A stretch of 64,000 bases of DNA from Gambelia wislizenii (lineage: Eukaryota > Chordata > Lepidosauria > Squamata > Crotaphytidae). Position 1 is the stretch's first letter. Each line of letters opens with the position of its first letter. The stretch lies in NCBI GenBank assembly GCA_030847615.1, contig JAUMIR010000001.1, positions 82,261,501 through 82,325,500 on the forward strand. Direction: 5' to 3'. Below the pieces are notes generated by a model. The model had not been told where the DNA came from. It saw nothing but the letters and a program-made list of their open reading frames with translations, and did not search any database. The position numbers were made by a program, and so were the translations under genes. Below are positions 39,963 through 51,501 of this stretch, one piece after another.

Positions 39963-42900
39963 ACTCCTTGAATGCTTTCTCTCATTAATAGGGTTGCTAT
40001 AAGTTGAAGTTGACTTGATTGCAGTAAACAACAACTACATAGGAATTTAGAGCCAGATATCTAAAAGACTCAAAATCCTCTGCCTGGATGAGTGAATTTG
40101 TCTATTTTTCCTTCCCCCACATCTGAATTTTAAAAAACCATTCCAGTGAATTTCTGAGGAAACATGTAACTTTAAAGTTTTTTTAATAAAAAATCACCAA
40201 ACCAAATGGAATTCCTACCCTCCCCTGCTTATAAACTTTTGAGTGTCCCCAATGCTATTCAGTCTGTTCCTTGCTCCTCCTTATTTTTAATTTCTATATT
40301 ATTGACAGCTGCTATGGAATGAATTTTTGATGAAAGATGGTATAGAAATACAGAAATTAAATGTTGACACTCATGAACTGAAATTAAATTTGCAATCCAT
40401 GAAAAGTAAATTTTCCAAGCTTTGCTTTCAGTGCAAACTTCTTCTGTTCAGAGCCCTTGACTTTAAGAACACTCACTCTCAGGTAGACATGTGATATTAA
40501 TCTTCAGCCTACTAGACCTTTCTCTCAATCTAGCTTAGTTCTAACCTTTATTATGTATTATTATGTATCACAGATAGAAACAGATCCATATTCAAAATCC
40601 TGGCTTCAGTGAATGGTTGAAAAAGTATCAAATCTCAGTCTAGCTACAGACATAATCAAGCCAAAGCTAACTAGAAAAAGTGACACTATCAAAATAATAT
40701 TTTGAAATGCCTACAAATGCAGGAGAGTTTGGAAGCAGTGAGACAAGAAGCTGAAAACGTATCTTGCAAAAACCTTATTTCCAATAATTATTATAGTTTG
40801 GGCAGCTAAACAAAGTCAGCTGGAAAAGGAAATTGTTCAAATTTCGCACAGCAGATGTCTTATGAATGCTATAATAGGCTGTTTAATTCTCTTTGTAATA
40901 TGATAAATGAGGAATTTTGGATTAGGAAGCTGATAAGTACACTTTCAATGGCTTTCCACTCATTTCCTATATTACTGCAGATACTTGAAATACAATGAAA
41001 CCATGGAAATATCCACAGCTATTCTTTGCACTAAAAAGTCATTTTCTCCATATAAGATAAAAAGTCCTAACAGATACAAATGAAGAACTGATTTAATAAG
41101 AGTTTCTGTAGCTGGATTATGGAATTTTTGTAAAGAATATCACAGAAATGCTTTACTCAAAGTTCAGGCCATTTGAAATTAAACAAATTAAAGATGCATT
41201 GGAGACACTTGACGTTTTGCTCAACTTTTCCATGAAAATCAATACAGCTAAAAAACTCATGGGTATATGATGTGTGCATTGTAAACCTCCAGGGATAACA
41301 GTGGGGTTCACATGCTACATGCTGCCATTTAAGGGTTCAAGTAGCCTACTTTTGTTCTTCTCTGTGCCTGGCAAGGATATGAAAGAGATAGTAGAAGATA
41401 CTACAGTAGATGAAAATAAAAATATATGCAACCACTGATACCACACCACCACTGCACTGGGGCACTGCATGACATAAAAGAGCCAAATCACCATTTATAT
41501 GTAGTTTATTCTTTTATGTATTTTTTTCTCTCTGATGGAAAGCTACCTACTGGGTTGCTATCAAGAGCAAAATGGGTATTTGTAGGAATAGTTTGGCCAA
41601 CTCTTTTCCTTCCATTAGCCTGCTCAAAATTCTCCTCTAACAGCTGCTTCCTTACCAACATGGAGGGTGGGAAGAGAGAATCTGACCATCTCCTAGTTGC
41701 AATGAACACTGAAAAGATCTAGCACAGGGTAGTAATTATGTGGTTCTCAAGATGGTGCTGAAATGAAATTTTCAGTTTTCTTCACTGTTGGCCATACTGA
41801 CTAGGGCTTCTGGGAGTTGTAGTTCCACAACTTCTAGAGAAACATACAGTTCTCAACCTTGATCTAGTGGGAGACAAACAGTTGGAAACTTTTCTCATTG
41901 TGGTACAAGCACAACACTTCTCAATGCTATCTATCAGGGCCAACTTGCCCACTTCTTTTCAATGAAATTTCTCTAGGTCTCTAAGTTTTATACAATATAG
42001 TAGGGAAATTATGTAGTTTTCCCCAGGTTGATGTTGATGATTCCACTTGCAATGTAAAAATTTGACTAGTAGCACCTATGATTCTTTTTTTAAAAAATAA
42101 TAAAATAAACACACACACACACACAAACCAACTCACCAAGTTTCACACAAAATGGACTCAGAAAGCCATTTTCTGGGGAAAAAAATAACTAAAATTTATC
42201 AATTGATATTATACTTGTATGAAAATATTGCACAATGGCTGAGGTCCTGCATGTGGAGATATAGCTACAGAGTTACTGCAACGGGTATCTGCAGTCACAG
42301 TGTGTCCAGCTACATGAAAACTGATGGAAACATACCTGCTTATGCCTCCATTGTCTAGCGAAATGGATATGTTGAATGGGACACTGCATTTTTTGGGGGG
42401 GAGACTTTTGGTCATTGCATGGTCAGAGGAGACTTTCTGTTAACCTAAAAACATCCCCTTGAAGTTTGGGGGAATTATAGCTCAAAAGGAGACCTGCGAG
42501 AGGAGGGTAACTTGGGGGGTCTTTTGGCCTATATATACCAGTACTAACTGTAGAGAGTACTCCAGTTGAAATTAAACAAAGTATTTTATTTGAATTAACA
42601 CATGGGATAAATAAACTATTGTACAAGAACATACACTCTTAAAAACCATACAAGACTATTAAAGAGAAAGGTAGGAAGGGTTAGATAGGGAGAAGTCAGG
42701 GGTGGAATAGTTACCAGTCTCAGAGAAAGATGTCTGAGCAGCAGATGGACTTAGACAGAGTCTGAGGGTGGCACAGGAGAATCCAGTCCTTCGAGAATAA
42801 GAATGGCAAGGTCCTTCCATGATACATCAGCTGTTACACACAGAATGGTGGCACACATGTTTAGGGTGGGAGCTAGGATATTTATACCTTATTTGATACC

Positions 42901-43534
42901 CTGGAAGGGTACATTAGTTATGATAAAGCTTGAATGGCTTTCTCATGGAACAGACAAAGGGGTATGGAATGGGTTGATTGCCTTAGTTTTGGAGTGACAA
43001 AATATTGATGAGATTGGTGGCAACCTTTTAATATTTGGGCAAGTATAGTGTATAGGAAAGACTTCCATATGGTATGGGTCAGGGATGGTCACTGATTGCA
43101 TGTTTGAAAGGATTAGCATAGACCCATTAATGACTGAGTTTGCTGCATAATCCTATTTGGTTTTTCCCACCATTATGATTGTAGACACATATCAGGTCAT
43201 TGTGACCTCTGACTGTCCTCCTGTCGGCTTGACCCCAAACATTCCTGGTCACTGTGACCCCATTATCTACAGTTATGAAACCTCACAGGAGAGTATACGA
43301 ACATTCCATCCTGTTCAAAGATTATATAAGTGAATTGTGATGGCATGAGTCAGACCTACAGCATTGCAATTCATGAACAGGATGCTGGCCAATATTTGCT
43401 TAAAATCAGTATGTATTATAGAGACTCACCTACCCACACACAGAAATCCAGTGCTGGTTTGGGAGATAGTGGATGGATCAGGTCCCAAACCTTTCTACAG
43501 TCTTTATTTTGGCCCTATGAGATAACACTATGAT
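39963..43534. other. AT-rich non-genic spacer
   Basis: 39975-40035 looks like a SINE tail (TTGCTATAAGTTGAAGTTGA and AACAACAACTA). About 41745-41880 is a degraded hAT-like MITE, with GGTTCTCAAGATGG and CAGTTCTCAACCTTGA at its ends and CTGGGAGTTGTAGTTCC inside. 42107-42126 is a CA run. 42528-42615 has a TATATATA box followed about 80 bp on by AATAAAC, a layout seen in LTRs, but no LTR ends could be placed. No host gene is supported. Confidence 0.4.
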
Positions 43535-43750
43535 TGCTGTCACACTTCAGAAATAATGTAATTTGACATCGCCTTAACTATAATAGCTCCATCCTATGGA
43601 ATACTGGGATTTGTAGCTTGTTATGGCACCAGAGATCTCTGAAAGAGATGGCTAAATACCTCACAAAGCTAAAAATCCCAGAATTCCATTGCATTGAGCC
43701 ATGGCAGTTAAAGCGGTGTCAAACTGCATTATTTCTGCACTGTGGCAAGA
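43535..43750. mobile_element. Palindromic MITE, unbroken copy
   Basis: The left end reads GCTGTCACACTTCAGAAATA and the right end mirrors it, GTGCAGAAATAATGCAGTTT on the reverse strand. The inner palindrome includes GGGATTTGTAGCTTGTTATG and AATCCCAGAATTCCATTGCA. It is the reference for the split copy at 37211-38620 and for halves at 30755 and 60778. Confidence 0.6.
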
Positions 43751-45490
43751 GCCACAGCCTGTTTGGCGACTCTCTAATAATGCAGATGGATTTGTATTGT
43801 ACAACAGGCAGACAACCACTTTAAATTATAGACAGGTCAGCAGAAATCACAGTGGAAGAATCAAAGTTTAGTTCTAGGGCCCCCTCTCTCAGCAGGACTA
43901 TCTGAAAGCAAAGGATCCAGCTGGCTTCATTTTGTCTGACCCATACTAGTGGCCTGCCAGGTGTTTAGTTACTGGCTAGGGGCAAAATGCGGGCATTGCA
44001 TTGCACTAACTAGCATTGCAGTAACACAAAACTTCAGTTGCACATTTATACACACAGTTTAGGCATCCAAAGGCAAAGTTATCATGATTCTATGAATGTG
44101 AACACAGCAAACATAAGTGTCTAGGCATGAGTGACTGTCAGTGTCTCACTCTGCAATGCTAGAAATTTGGGGACTGAAAGAAAATTTTATTTGAGAGGGC
44201 AGAATTCTTAATGGGGGCAATGTACTAATTTTGCCCTCCCATGGAAATATACTCCTGCCTGTTTTTACTTTTTGTAAACCAATTAGTAGATCTGATGTCC
44301 TTCATTAAAACCATAGGAACATGCCCTAAGAGTAAGTAATCTGGTTGAAGCAAGATACTATCACAATCCTCAGCATATTTATCTGGCTATGATTCCCACT
44401 GATTTATACTGAACTAACAGTCTTAATGCCATCAATACTGGTACAGCTTTATTTTCCAGTTAATGGCACAATCTTCTTCCAGCTCTCTTGATTTCCTAAT
44501 CACATTGTCTTCCCATGGAATTTCCCACATTTCACTGAAAACTTTTACGGTGGCACAGAAAAGGTAAGAACACCATGTCAGTGACTGAATGGTTGAAATG
44601 TCCATTTATATTTTTTTCTTTGTGGTCCAGAAAGTGACAAGAGCCGCTGATGCTTTTATCCATACTTTACCTGACTTAATCTCTGTGTATTTCTCACCAA
44701 AAAGCATGTGCATTTTCTATTCAGTGCCCTTCCATACTTTTTAAAATAATTCCCTATCAAGGTGGAAGAGTGGGAGGCAGAAGAGAGGCAGATGAACCAG
44801 TTTGATTGATGTACTGCTTTCATTGAAGAATTTTAAATGGATGTAGATACCTGGTTAAAGCCCTTTAGAATTCCACAGTTGAATAATCATCTTTCCAGGA
44901 TCATAAATAAGAAAATGGAGAAATGGCACAATCTCACAAGCATTTAACAGGCCCTTTGTTGTTTAGTTTGCTGATCAATCCAATTCTGTTCAATCCTTAT
45001 CAAGAATGAACTGTCATGACAGAAAGAAATTATTTCCCATGCACCTAAGTGACTTGAAAATAGTCCAGGTTATATAATTCTGTGTACTTAAAAATTCTTC
45101 CCTTCTACCCCTAAGTGGATGATCTCCATAATATATGTGTAACTCTCCTTCTTTCCCCATCTCTTCTTCTCTCTCTCTCAAATTCATTTCTGCAAGTGCC
45201 TTTTCTTATGCAGCTGTGTAGATTTACACTATCCATGCACAAGACAAAGGCTTGAACCAAATGGTTCACAGAAATAGAAAGACATCTTTGGGGAGGAAAA
45301 GGTGTATTAAAATAGCACAGTGAGGACTGAACATACTCAGAGTAATGCTGACTATCTGCTGAAGAGAAAAATGGGCAGGGGTTGGGAAGAGAATGGACAG
45401 GTATCCTGGAAGAGAATATGGCTGAATGGGATGGCCACTTATGTACTATCATAAAGAAGAAATGCAGTTCAGACATACAATAGGAAGCTT
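43751..45490. other. AT-rich non-genic spacer
   Basis: No gene, RNA gene or named repeat is seen in this 1.7 kb. Short open frames, including a 121-codon minus frame at 45111-45476, show no domain and no compositional sign of coding. Confidence 0.4.
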
Positions 45491-45660
45491 GGAAGCTAAG
45501 CAGGGTCAGACCTGGTTAGCACTTGGATGGAGCAAGGAATAACAGTTGCTGTGGGCTATATTGTAGAGGAAGGCAATGGCAAAACCACCTCAGAGTATTC
45601 CCTGCCTAAGGAAATCCTATGGCCCTTGTACAGCATTATACTGTAATTTGAAAGGATATT
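45491..45660 (+). mobile_element. 5S rRNA-derived SINE fragment
   Basis: GGAAGCTAAGCAGGGTCAGA followed by CCTGGTTAGCACTTGGATGG (45491-45530) matches the internal promoter region (A box and C box) of 5S rRNA. It then passes into a non-5S body, GAGGAAGGCAATGGCAAAAC and CTCAGAGTATTCCCTGCCTA. A 5S head with this body is the layout of 5S-headed SINEs of lizards. The first half of the 5S part is missing. It is not a functional 5S gene. Confidence 0.7.
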
Positions 45661-46621
45661 GTAGTACTCAAGGTTGTGCAAACTTTACATTGTAAAAGAT
45701 TTAAGAGGATCTCAAGTAGCTGTCTTTCATTGGTAGTAAATGAAAGAGAAATCTTAATAGTATCAACTGTACACTGGTATCCTGAAATATGCAAGAAGTG
45801 CTAGAATTTCTTTCCTATCTTGCACAGACCCTGAGTCTTTTTTAAAAAAATTACTTTTGGGGAATACAGTCCCCAGAAACCCACAGCTATCATAGCAACT
45901 GGCCATGGTGACAGGGATTCTGGGAGGTATAGTCCAAAAACATCACTTTCCAAATTCTGCCCCTAACTTGATACATATGGATCCTGTGGGACAGGGGTGG
46001 GCAAGAAGTAGATTAGGGAGAACAATGTTGGTGAAAAATTAGAAAAAATGGACAAAACCCAAAATAAGTGGTGGAAGGACTCTCTGACTCCCTCTGTCTC
46101 TCCTGCCACTCCAAGAAATAGCAGATGCAACAATGTTGGCAGCCTACTACAATATGAAGCAGAGCCAAGCCAAAGGATGTTTTGGGGAGATTTTTTTCTT
46201 CCTCCCACTAAAAAAGAAGGGAATTTCCAGAATTTCTTCCTTAAATATTATCCACCAGTTATATGGCAACAACCATTCCACCCCCCAAAAAAACCCCTCA
46301 AAGTAGCCTAAGGGTAGTGATCCTTCTTGGGTTTACTATGACTCCTCTTGCAGCTGCTGCAAGTTGTACGGACGTTCTCCCAGTACTAGGCTTTCTCACT
46401 TCAGAGGCTAGCCACAAGAAGAACTCCTATACTCCTCAGAGCAGCTGTAGGAGGAATGGCAGTAAAACCAGGAATTAATTTGCCAGCCCTGAAGGAGCAT
46501 GTCCACCATCTCCTTCTGCAAAGCACCAAGGCAAGATTGAAGAGAATATTCAAAAATATTTGTAAAACTTATCAAAAGTGTGTTTCTCAAGTGTTGGTAA
46601 ACCCCAATAAAAAGAATCTTG
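45661..46621. other. Non-genic spacer
   Basis: 45850-45950 has paired ATACAGTCCCCAGAAACCC and GGGATTCTGGGAGGTATAGT blocks, the inside of another small MITE. The remainder is unremarkable. No gene. Confidence 0.4.
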
Positions 46622-47617
46622 GGGCTCAGTTACATGGCAGTTTTTATTGCAGTGGTTTGCGCTTTAGTGCATTTTTGCACCAGTGCTACATAGTTTACAT
46701 GATTTACTGCGAAATTGGTTGATCTGTTTAGTTTTATGCTTTCTAGTTCACACAGACAGATGTGGGAGGCATGGCCTCCCAAGCACATCTGGAGGAAGAT
46801 GCCGGGAAGATGAGAGGGAGGGAGGGAAAGAGAGAGAGTGAGAAAGTGCTGGCACCTTTCCCTCCTCTGATTAACAGAGGAATGTCTGCTAAGATTCATC
46901 CTTTAGCAAGGAGTGCTCCCTCTTCTTCCCAAAGCAAGAAGGGGGGGAGGAAGGAGGCAGCCTTTCAGCAACCGAGGAGCCATCCCCCCTCAAGCCCCCT
47001 TCCCCTCACCCACTCTCCCTCTCCCTCTCTCTCTGTCTCTCTCTCACACACAAACGCTATCACAAGAGTGCAAGGGAGCAAACAGCTGGAGAAGCAGATC
47101 GCTACTCAGTCTCTCCCTCCCTCCCTCCCTCCCTCCCTCACACACACAGAGGAACAGGATAACTAGGGATTCTTTAGCCAGCAGCCAAGCAAGCCAGGAG
47201 GCAGACAGCTGGGCAATTGGGATGGGGATAGAACTGGCTGGATCTTTTCCGTGGCTGGAAACAACAGTGGCTGGAACTTTTCATTTGAGGCTCCTCCATC
47301 CCTTCGCGGTCAGTCCAACCCCCTCCCTGGTCAGTCCAACCAATCATGGCTCAGCTGTTGTTGTTGTTTTGGGGAGATTGCTGGTAATTCACAGACTTTT
47401 CAGAAATTGTAGTTTACACAATCGATAGTGCGTTAAGTCGCGCTACTTTTCAAAAAAATTGGGAAAAGTAGCAAAAGCCCTTATTACGCTACTTTTGAAT
47501 TTTTTTGAGCAACCACCCTTCTCAATGAGGTGATATTGTGGTGTGGTGTGATGTGTGTGAACTATTAGGAATCTTAGCAAATTCTTCACTGACTTATTTT
47601 GCCATGTAAATGGGGCC
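46622..47617. mobile_element. Candidate 1-kb Harbinger-like element
   Basis: Left end GGGCTCAGTTACATGGC (46622-46638) and right end GCCATGTAAATGGGGCC (47601-47617) are inverted with 14 of 17 matches, flanked by TTG on both sides (46619-46621, 47618-47620). The interior has a purine-rich then CT-rich low-complexity middle with a CCCT run at about 47114-47138, and near the right end a hairpin built from GCTACTTTTC and GAAAAGTAGC (about 47440-47472). No transposase frame was found. Confidence 0.55.
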
Positions 47618-47639
47618 TTGGACTGACAGAAATCTTCAC

Positions 47640-47920
47640 AGTTTGGGACCTACTCTGCACAAAATTTGCATATTTTTTTGCACAGAAAACAGAACTTTAT
47701 GTAGAAGAAACATTTTCTGTGTGTAAATATTATTTTTTGCATAAAAAAATGTTTACCTCACAAAAAGTGCTCTCTTCTGCACAACTACTTTCTGTGCAAA
47801 AATAACACATACAACTTTTTTACACAATAAGTCCTGAACTGAGAATTATCTTTGAAAACTGCACCATTTTTAGACTTTCTCACAGCAGGAATTACTCATT
47901 GTTTCTTTTGAAAATGAAAT
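47640..47920. repeat. Second locus of the CTGTGCAGAAAA palindrome cluster
   Basis: Words such as TTGCACAGAAAACAG, ACATTTTCTGTG, TTTTTTGCATAAAA and CTTTCTGTGCAAAAA recur, followed by AAGTCCTGAACTGAGAAT. Order and spacing parallel 29530-29860. Confidence 0.5.
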
Positions 47921-48019
47921 GAGTGCAGAAATCCATCCCTATAGAAAGGTGACATTAAACGTGAGGCACTTGGAAAGATGCAAAATGGTGGCTGCAACCC
48001 CTATTAGTTTCATTCCATC

Positions 48020-48026
48020 ACTTGGA

Positions 48027-48078
<52 letters not shown>
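48020..48078 (+). repeat. (GAAA)n microsatellite
   Basis: About twelve GAAA units followed after a short gap by a run of eleven G (about 48086-48097). It creates the KKERKKER reading frames on one strand and Phe/Leu/Ser on the other. Confidence 0.9.
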
Positions 48079-48079
<1 letters not shown>

Positions 48080-48366
48080 GGATGTTGGGGGGGGGGGGAG
48101 CAAAAGTTTGTGCTCCTGCCACTACTTATGCTTAGCCCCACCTCAGAAAAACTGTTGTAGAATTTCTCCTTGCCCTGCAGAAATCTTGTGAAATGGAGGC
48201 TATTACTAAATTGCTGTAAAGAATATAGCTCCATCACCAATGATGTTGCACATCCAAGCTAGCATCTCTTGGAGCATTTGTCACATTATTGTGACAAAAG
48301 GTCCATTTGCTTTTTCTCTCCCCCCCCCCACCAAATTCAACAGAGCCAGCAGAGATCAGTCTATAC

Positions 48367-48553
48367 CAGCCTTTCTCAATATTTTTATCCTGGAGGAACC
48401 CTTGAAATAATTTTCAGGTCTCAGGGAATCCCTACATAAACATTATTCTATATACTGCTGTTGCTTTCCCCCCACAATCACAATCTCTTGAGAAACCCCT
48501 AGCAACCTCTTGGGAACCCTAGGGCTCCAGGGAACTCTGGTTGAGAAACACTG
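48367..48553. mobile_element. hAT MITE with perfect 8-bp target duplication
   Basis: Ends are CAGCCTTTCTCAATATTTTT and GGTTGAGAAACACTG. GTCTATAC stands immediately outside both ends (48359-48366 and 48554-48561) without mismatch. Length 187 bp, no coding sequence. The perfect duplication marks it as one of the younger insertions here. Confidence 0.85.
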
Positions 48554-48608
48554 GTCTATACAGAAGAAGTGATATGTCTAAATGTTCCACACTGAATTGG
48601 TAAGAATA

Positions 48609-49245
48609 CAGTCTTCCCTTCACATTCGCGGGGGTTAGGTTCCACAAACCCCCGTGAATGTGAAAATTCCACGAATAACAACTGCCCTCCCCCTCTCCCG
48701 CCAAAGCAACCACGGTGCCTCCCCAGCCCTCCCCTCCCTCCCAAGGCCTTCATGGGGCCTCCGGAGACCCTCTGGAGGCCCCATGGTGGCCTACCCAGCC
48801 CTACTCCCTCCCAAGGCCTTCACAGGGCCTCCGGAGGGTCTCCGGAGACCCTGTGGTTGCCTCCCCAGCCCTCCGTACTCCCTCCCAAGGCCTTCACAGG
48901 GCCTCCAGAGATCCTCAGGAGGCCCCATGGTCACCTCTCCAGCCCTCCCCACTCCCTCCCAAGGCCTTCACAGGGCCTCCGGAGACCCTCCAGAGGCCCC
49001 GTGGTCACCTCCCCAGCCCTCCCCATTCCCTTCCAAGGCCTTCACGGGGCCTCCCAAGGCCCCCTCACCACCACTCCCACCCCCCGCCCAGCCTCCTATA
49101 GTGGCACGGGAGCCTCGGAAGGCCCCCTCCCCACCTCTCCCACCCCTCCGGACTGTTTCTCCCCCCCAAAAAAGTGGCCACAGGGCTTGTAACGCCCAGT
49201 CGCTGCTTTTGGGATGGCGGGGAACTTGGGTTCTACAAAAGTCTG
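48609..49245. mobile_element. pogo/Tigger-like element carrying a minisatellite
   Basis: Starts TA then CAGTCTTCCCTTCACATTCG with a GGGGGTTAGGTTCCAC continuation and an inner mirror, CCCCCGTGAATGTG, as in Tigger-type ends. A possible right end is GTTCTACAAAAGTCTG at 49245 followed by TA. The right terminal repeat is weak, so the right boundary is uncertain. The middle is filled by the tandem repeat at 48737-49060. Confidence 0.4.
48737..49060 (+). repeat. Minisatellite, about 72-bp unit, about 4.5 copies
   Basis: Units start with CTCCCAAGGCCTTCA at about 48737, 48807, 48881, 48954 and 49028. Each contains the self-complementary GCCTCCGGAGACCCTC and a GGTCACCTCCCCAGCCCTCC block. GC content is very high compared with the neighbourhood. 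Three overlapping frames are open through it, giving Pro/Gln/Ser-rich translations that are artefacts of the repeat. Confidence 0.8.
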
Positions 49246-50173
49246 TAAGAGTGACAACATTTGTCCAGTCCTGGGGGGAAATCTCATTCCCCCTCTCTTT
49301 CTAATTCTTTATTTACAAAGATCTTTCTTTTCTGAACTCATAGCATGCATTTAACTGAAAATGCCATTTTCCGGCACTAGCAGGATGACATTAAGCAGCT
49401 ATTATTGCAGGAACAAGTTAAACAACAATCTTCCAAACAAGTGCTGTCACTTACATATTGTTGTAATGAGTGATGGATTAATAATTACTCATTATACAGT
49501 TTACCATTAAATTCTATACAAGTCTATTCAGAAGTGGATCCTACTGAGCTCAGATAGATTGATAATCTAAAATATTGTGGAAATGAATATATTTTAGAGT
49601 TTCTTCCTCATGGCAAAACCTTTAAAGACAATTCACCCAACCAAAAATCTTTTGATAGGGTGAGAGGTAAATAAAATTTGTTTTAAAAACAAAGAAATTG
49701 CATTATTTATAAAGCATGGAAACCTTTCCCTTCTGAGCACATGACTGCAGCTGATTTGCAGAACATCCAGAGCTTGGAATGTTAGGCTTGAAAATTAATT
49801 CAATAATGTCAAATGTTAGAAATGGGAAAATTCATTGACTAGGATAAACACACATAATTGAATTCATTTAATTTGGCACATTAACAAATTTATTGACGGA
49901 ATGTTAGGGCTTGGCCAGACCATGGGATTTATATAATTACTCTAGAATTATAAGGGGTGAGTAAAAAGAAGGAGGAAGAAATGGGTAGGTGAGAGTTTAT
50001 TTTTATTTATTGGATTTATATCCTGCCTTTCTCTCACGATGAGTTCCAAGGCAGCATCCATATTTTAAAACAAGTTTAAATTAAAATCTGATTCTACAAA
50101 TGCTGAAAAAGAATTAAACAAGAAAGCATTAAGCACCATGATTAAAACAGTTAAAAAACACATTTAAAACATA
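49246..50173. other. AT-rich spacer with a LINE-tail-like stretch
   Basis: 49990-50160 reads TTATATCCTGCCTTTCTCTC followed by an AT-rich part, wording common at reptile L2-group and SINE tails. 49510-49570 resembles a common repeat with GAAGTGGATCCTACTGAG. No gene. Confidence 0.4.
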
Positions 50174-50349
50174 GGACTTTATCAGACTAGTGTCTAAAAT
50201 TGCTGTAATCCTGCAAATGAGGAAAGTGAAAACATAGTGGCATTAGTACACTTATTATTGCACATTGCTGTAATCATGCAAAAGAACTGCCATGGAATTT
50301 TCCTTGTTTTTTTTCCAGGCTGTGAGGCCGTGTTCTGGAATAGTTTCTT

Positions 50350-50390
50350 TCTGATGTTTCGCCTACATCTGTGGCTGGCATCTTCAGCGA
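50350..50390 (-). ncRNA. Hammerhead-ribozyme-like core in the Penelope 3' region
   Basis: The minus strand reads CTGAAGA (50387-50381), then GCC...GGC able to pair as a short stem II, then GAAAC (50360-50356) and ATC. This matches CUGANGA, stem II, GAAA and a UH cleavage-type triplet. Stem III would be very short (AC with AU, one mismatch), as in the ribozymes described from Penelope-like elements. A U at the base of stem II is unpaired, so activity is doubtful. Confidence 0.4.
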
Positions 50391-50472
50391 ATGGTTGGGT
50401 AGGAGTGTGTGTGGAGTTTATATGCTGTGAACCCCTATTGGGGAGTATATGTAAATTTGTGTAATTGAATGG

Positions 50473-51018
50473 TTAGTTTCTGGGTATAGAAATGCAAGGC
50501 TGATTAGTGTCTGTTTGGCTAATGGTTGGTTGATGGCCCATTATGTGCTGGAAATCCTGTCCCTGGGTGGAATTCTTTTGTAAGTGTTGAGTTTTGATTC
50601 CATTGGTTTTCAAAATTGGAAGCCAGATTTTGTTTACTCTTAGGGTTTCTTCTTTCCTGTTGAAGTTGTCCAGGTGTTTGTGGATTTCAATAGCTTCTTT
50701 GTGCATTCTGACATGATAGTTGTTGGCCTGGTCCAGAATTTCTGTGTTTTTAAATAACCTTTTGTGTCCAGGTTGGTTTATAACGTGTTCTGCAACTGCT
50801 GTTTTTTCTGGCTGGCCCAGTCTGCAGTGTCTCTCAGGTTCCTTGATTCTTGTTTGCACACTGCATTTAGTGGTCCCTATGTAAACTTGTCCACAGCTGT
50901 ATGGTATGCAGTAAACTCCTGCAGCTGTGAGAGGCTCTCTTTTGTCCTTCAGTGAGCATAGCATTTCTTGGATTTTCTTGGTTGGTCTGTAGATTGTTTG
51001 GAGGTTGTGTTTCCTCAT
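50473..51018 (-). pseudogene. Penelope-like GIY-YIG endonuclease domain
   Basis: A 181-codon open frame. AGVYCIPYSCGQVYIGTTK (about 50865-50925) is the GIY-YIG motif in the VYC...YIG form, followed by SVQTRIKEPERHCRL with the expected Arg, and KTAVAEHVINQPGHKRLF with the downstream conserved His. EAIEIHKHLDNFNRKEETLR supplies the Glu. The C-terminal part is low in domain content. The domain nicks target DNA for priming in Penelope-like elements. The upstream frame is broken near 51020-51080. Confidence 0.75.
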
Positions 51019-51081
51019 CAGTTTCCCTATTCTGTCTGTGACTCCTTTGATGTATGGTAAAAATACCTTCCCTTTGGGTGG

Positions 51082-51501
51082 CTATTTTTCTTCTTCATTC
51101 CTGTGGTTTTTTCTGGGTCTGGCTGCTCTTGTGATGTCTGATCTGGAGTAACCATTAGCATGTAGGGCCCAGTTTAGGTGTCTCAGTTCATCCTCCAGAT
51201 AGTGGGGTTTGCAGATCCTTTTTGCGCGGTCTACCAATGTTTTTATTGTGCTTCTTTTTTGTCCTGGGTGATAATTGGAATTTTTGTGTAGGTATCTGTC
51301 CATGTGTGTGGGTTTTCTGTATACCTTGTGCCCTAACCGTTGGTTTGGTTTGCGGATGACTAGGACATCCAAGAATGGCAGTGTTCCTTCCTTCTCTTTT
51401 TCCATTGTGAATTGGATATTTGGGTGGATGCTGTTCAGGTGGTTCAGGAAAGAGACCAAATCTTCCTCTCCGTGGTTCCAAATGGTGAAAGTGTCATCCA
51501 C
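51082..51501 (-). pseudogene. Penelope-like reverse transcriptase, C-terminal part
   Basis: Begins at the catalytic box, MDDTFTIWNHGEEDLVSFLN (YVDD in the family, here only the last residues before the truncation), then NIQFTMEKEKEGTLPFLDVL, YRKPTHMDRYLHKNSNYHPG and TIKTLVDRAKRICKPHYLED. This is the RT thumb of Penelope-like elements. The truncation at 51521 removes everything upstream of the box. Confidence 0.75.

Noticed and set aside
42430..43330. LTR suggested by TATATATA then AATAAAC
   Set aside because: No TG...CA ends, duplication or primer site could be placed; left as unresolved spacer.
45491..45530. 5S rRNA gene
   Set aside because: Only the middle to 3' part of 5S is present and it passes into a SINE body.
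48654..49304. Pro-rich frames of up to 216 codons
   Set aside because: Three overlapping frames are open because a GC-rich 72-bp minisatellite lacks stops; not a gene.
50473..51018. GIY-YIG homing endonuclease or UvrC-like host gene
   Set aside because: The adjoining RT thumb, 11-bp duplication and 3' wording place it in a Penelope-like element.
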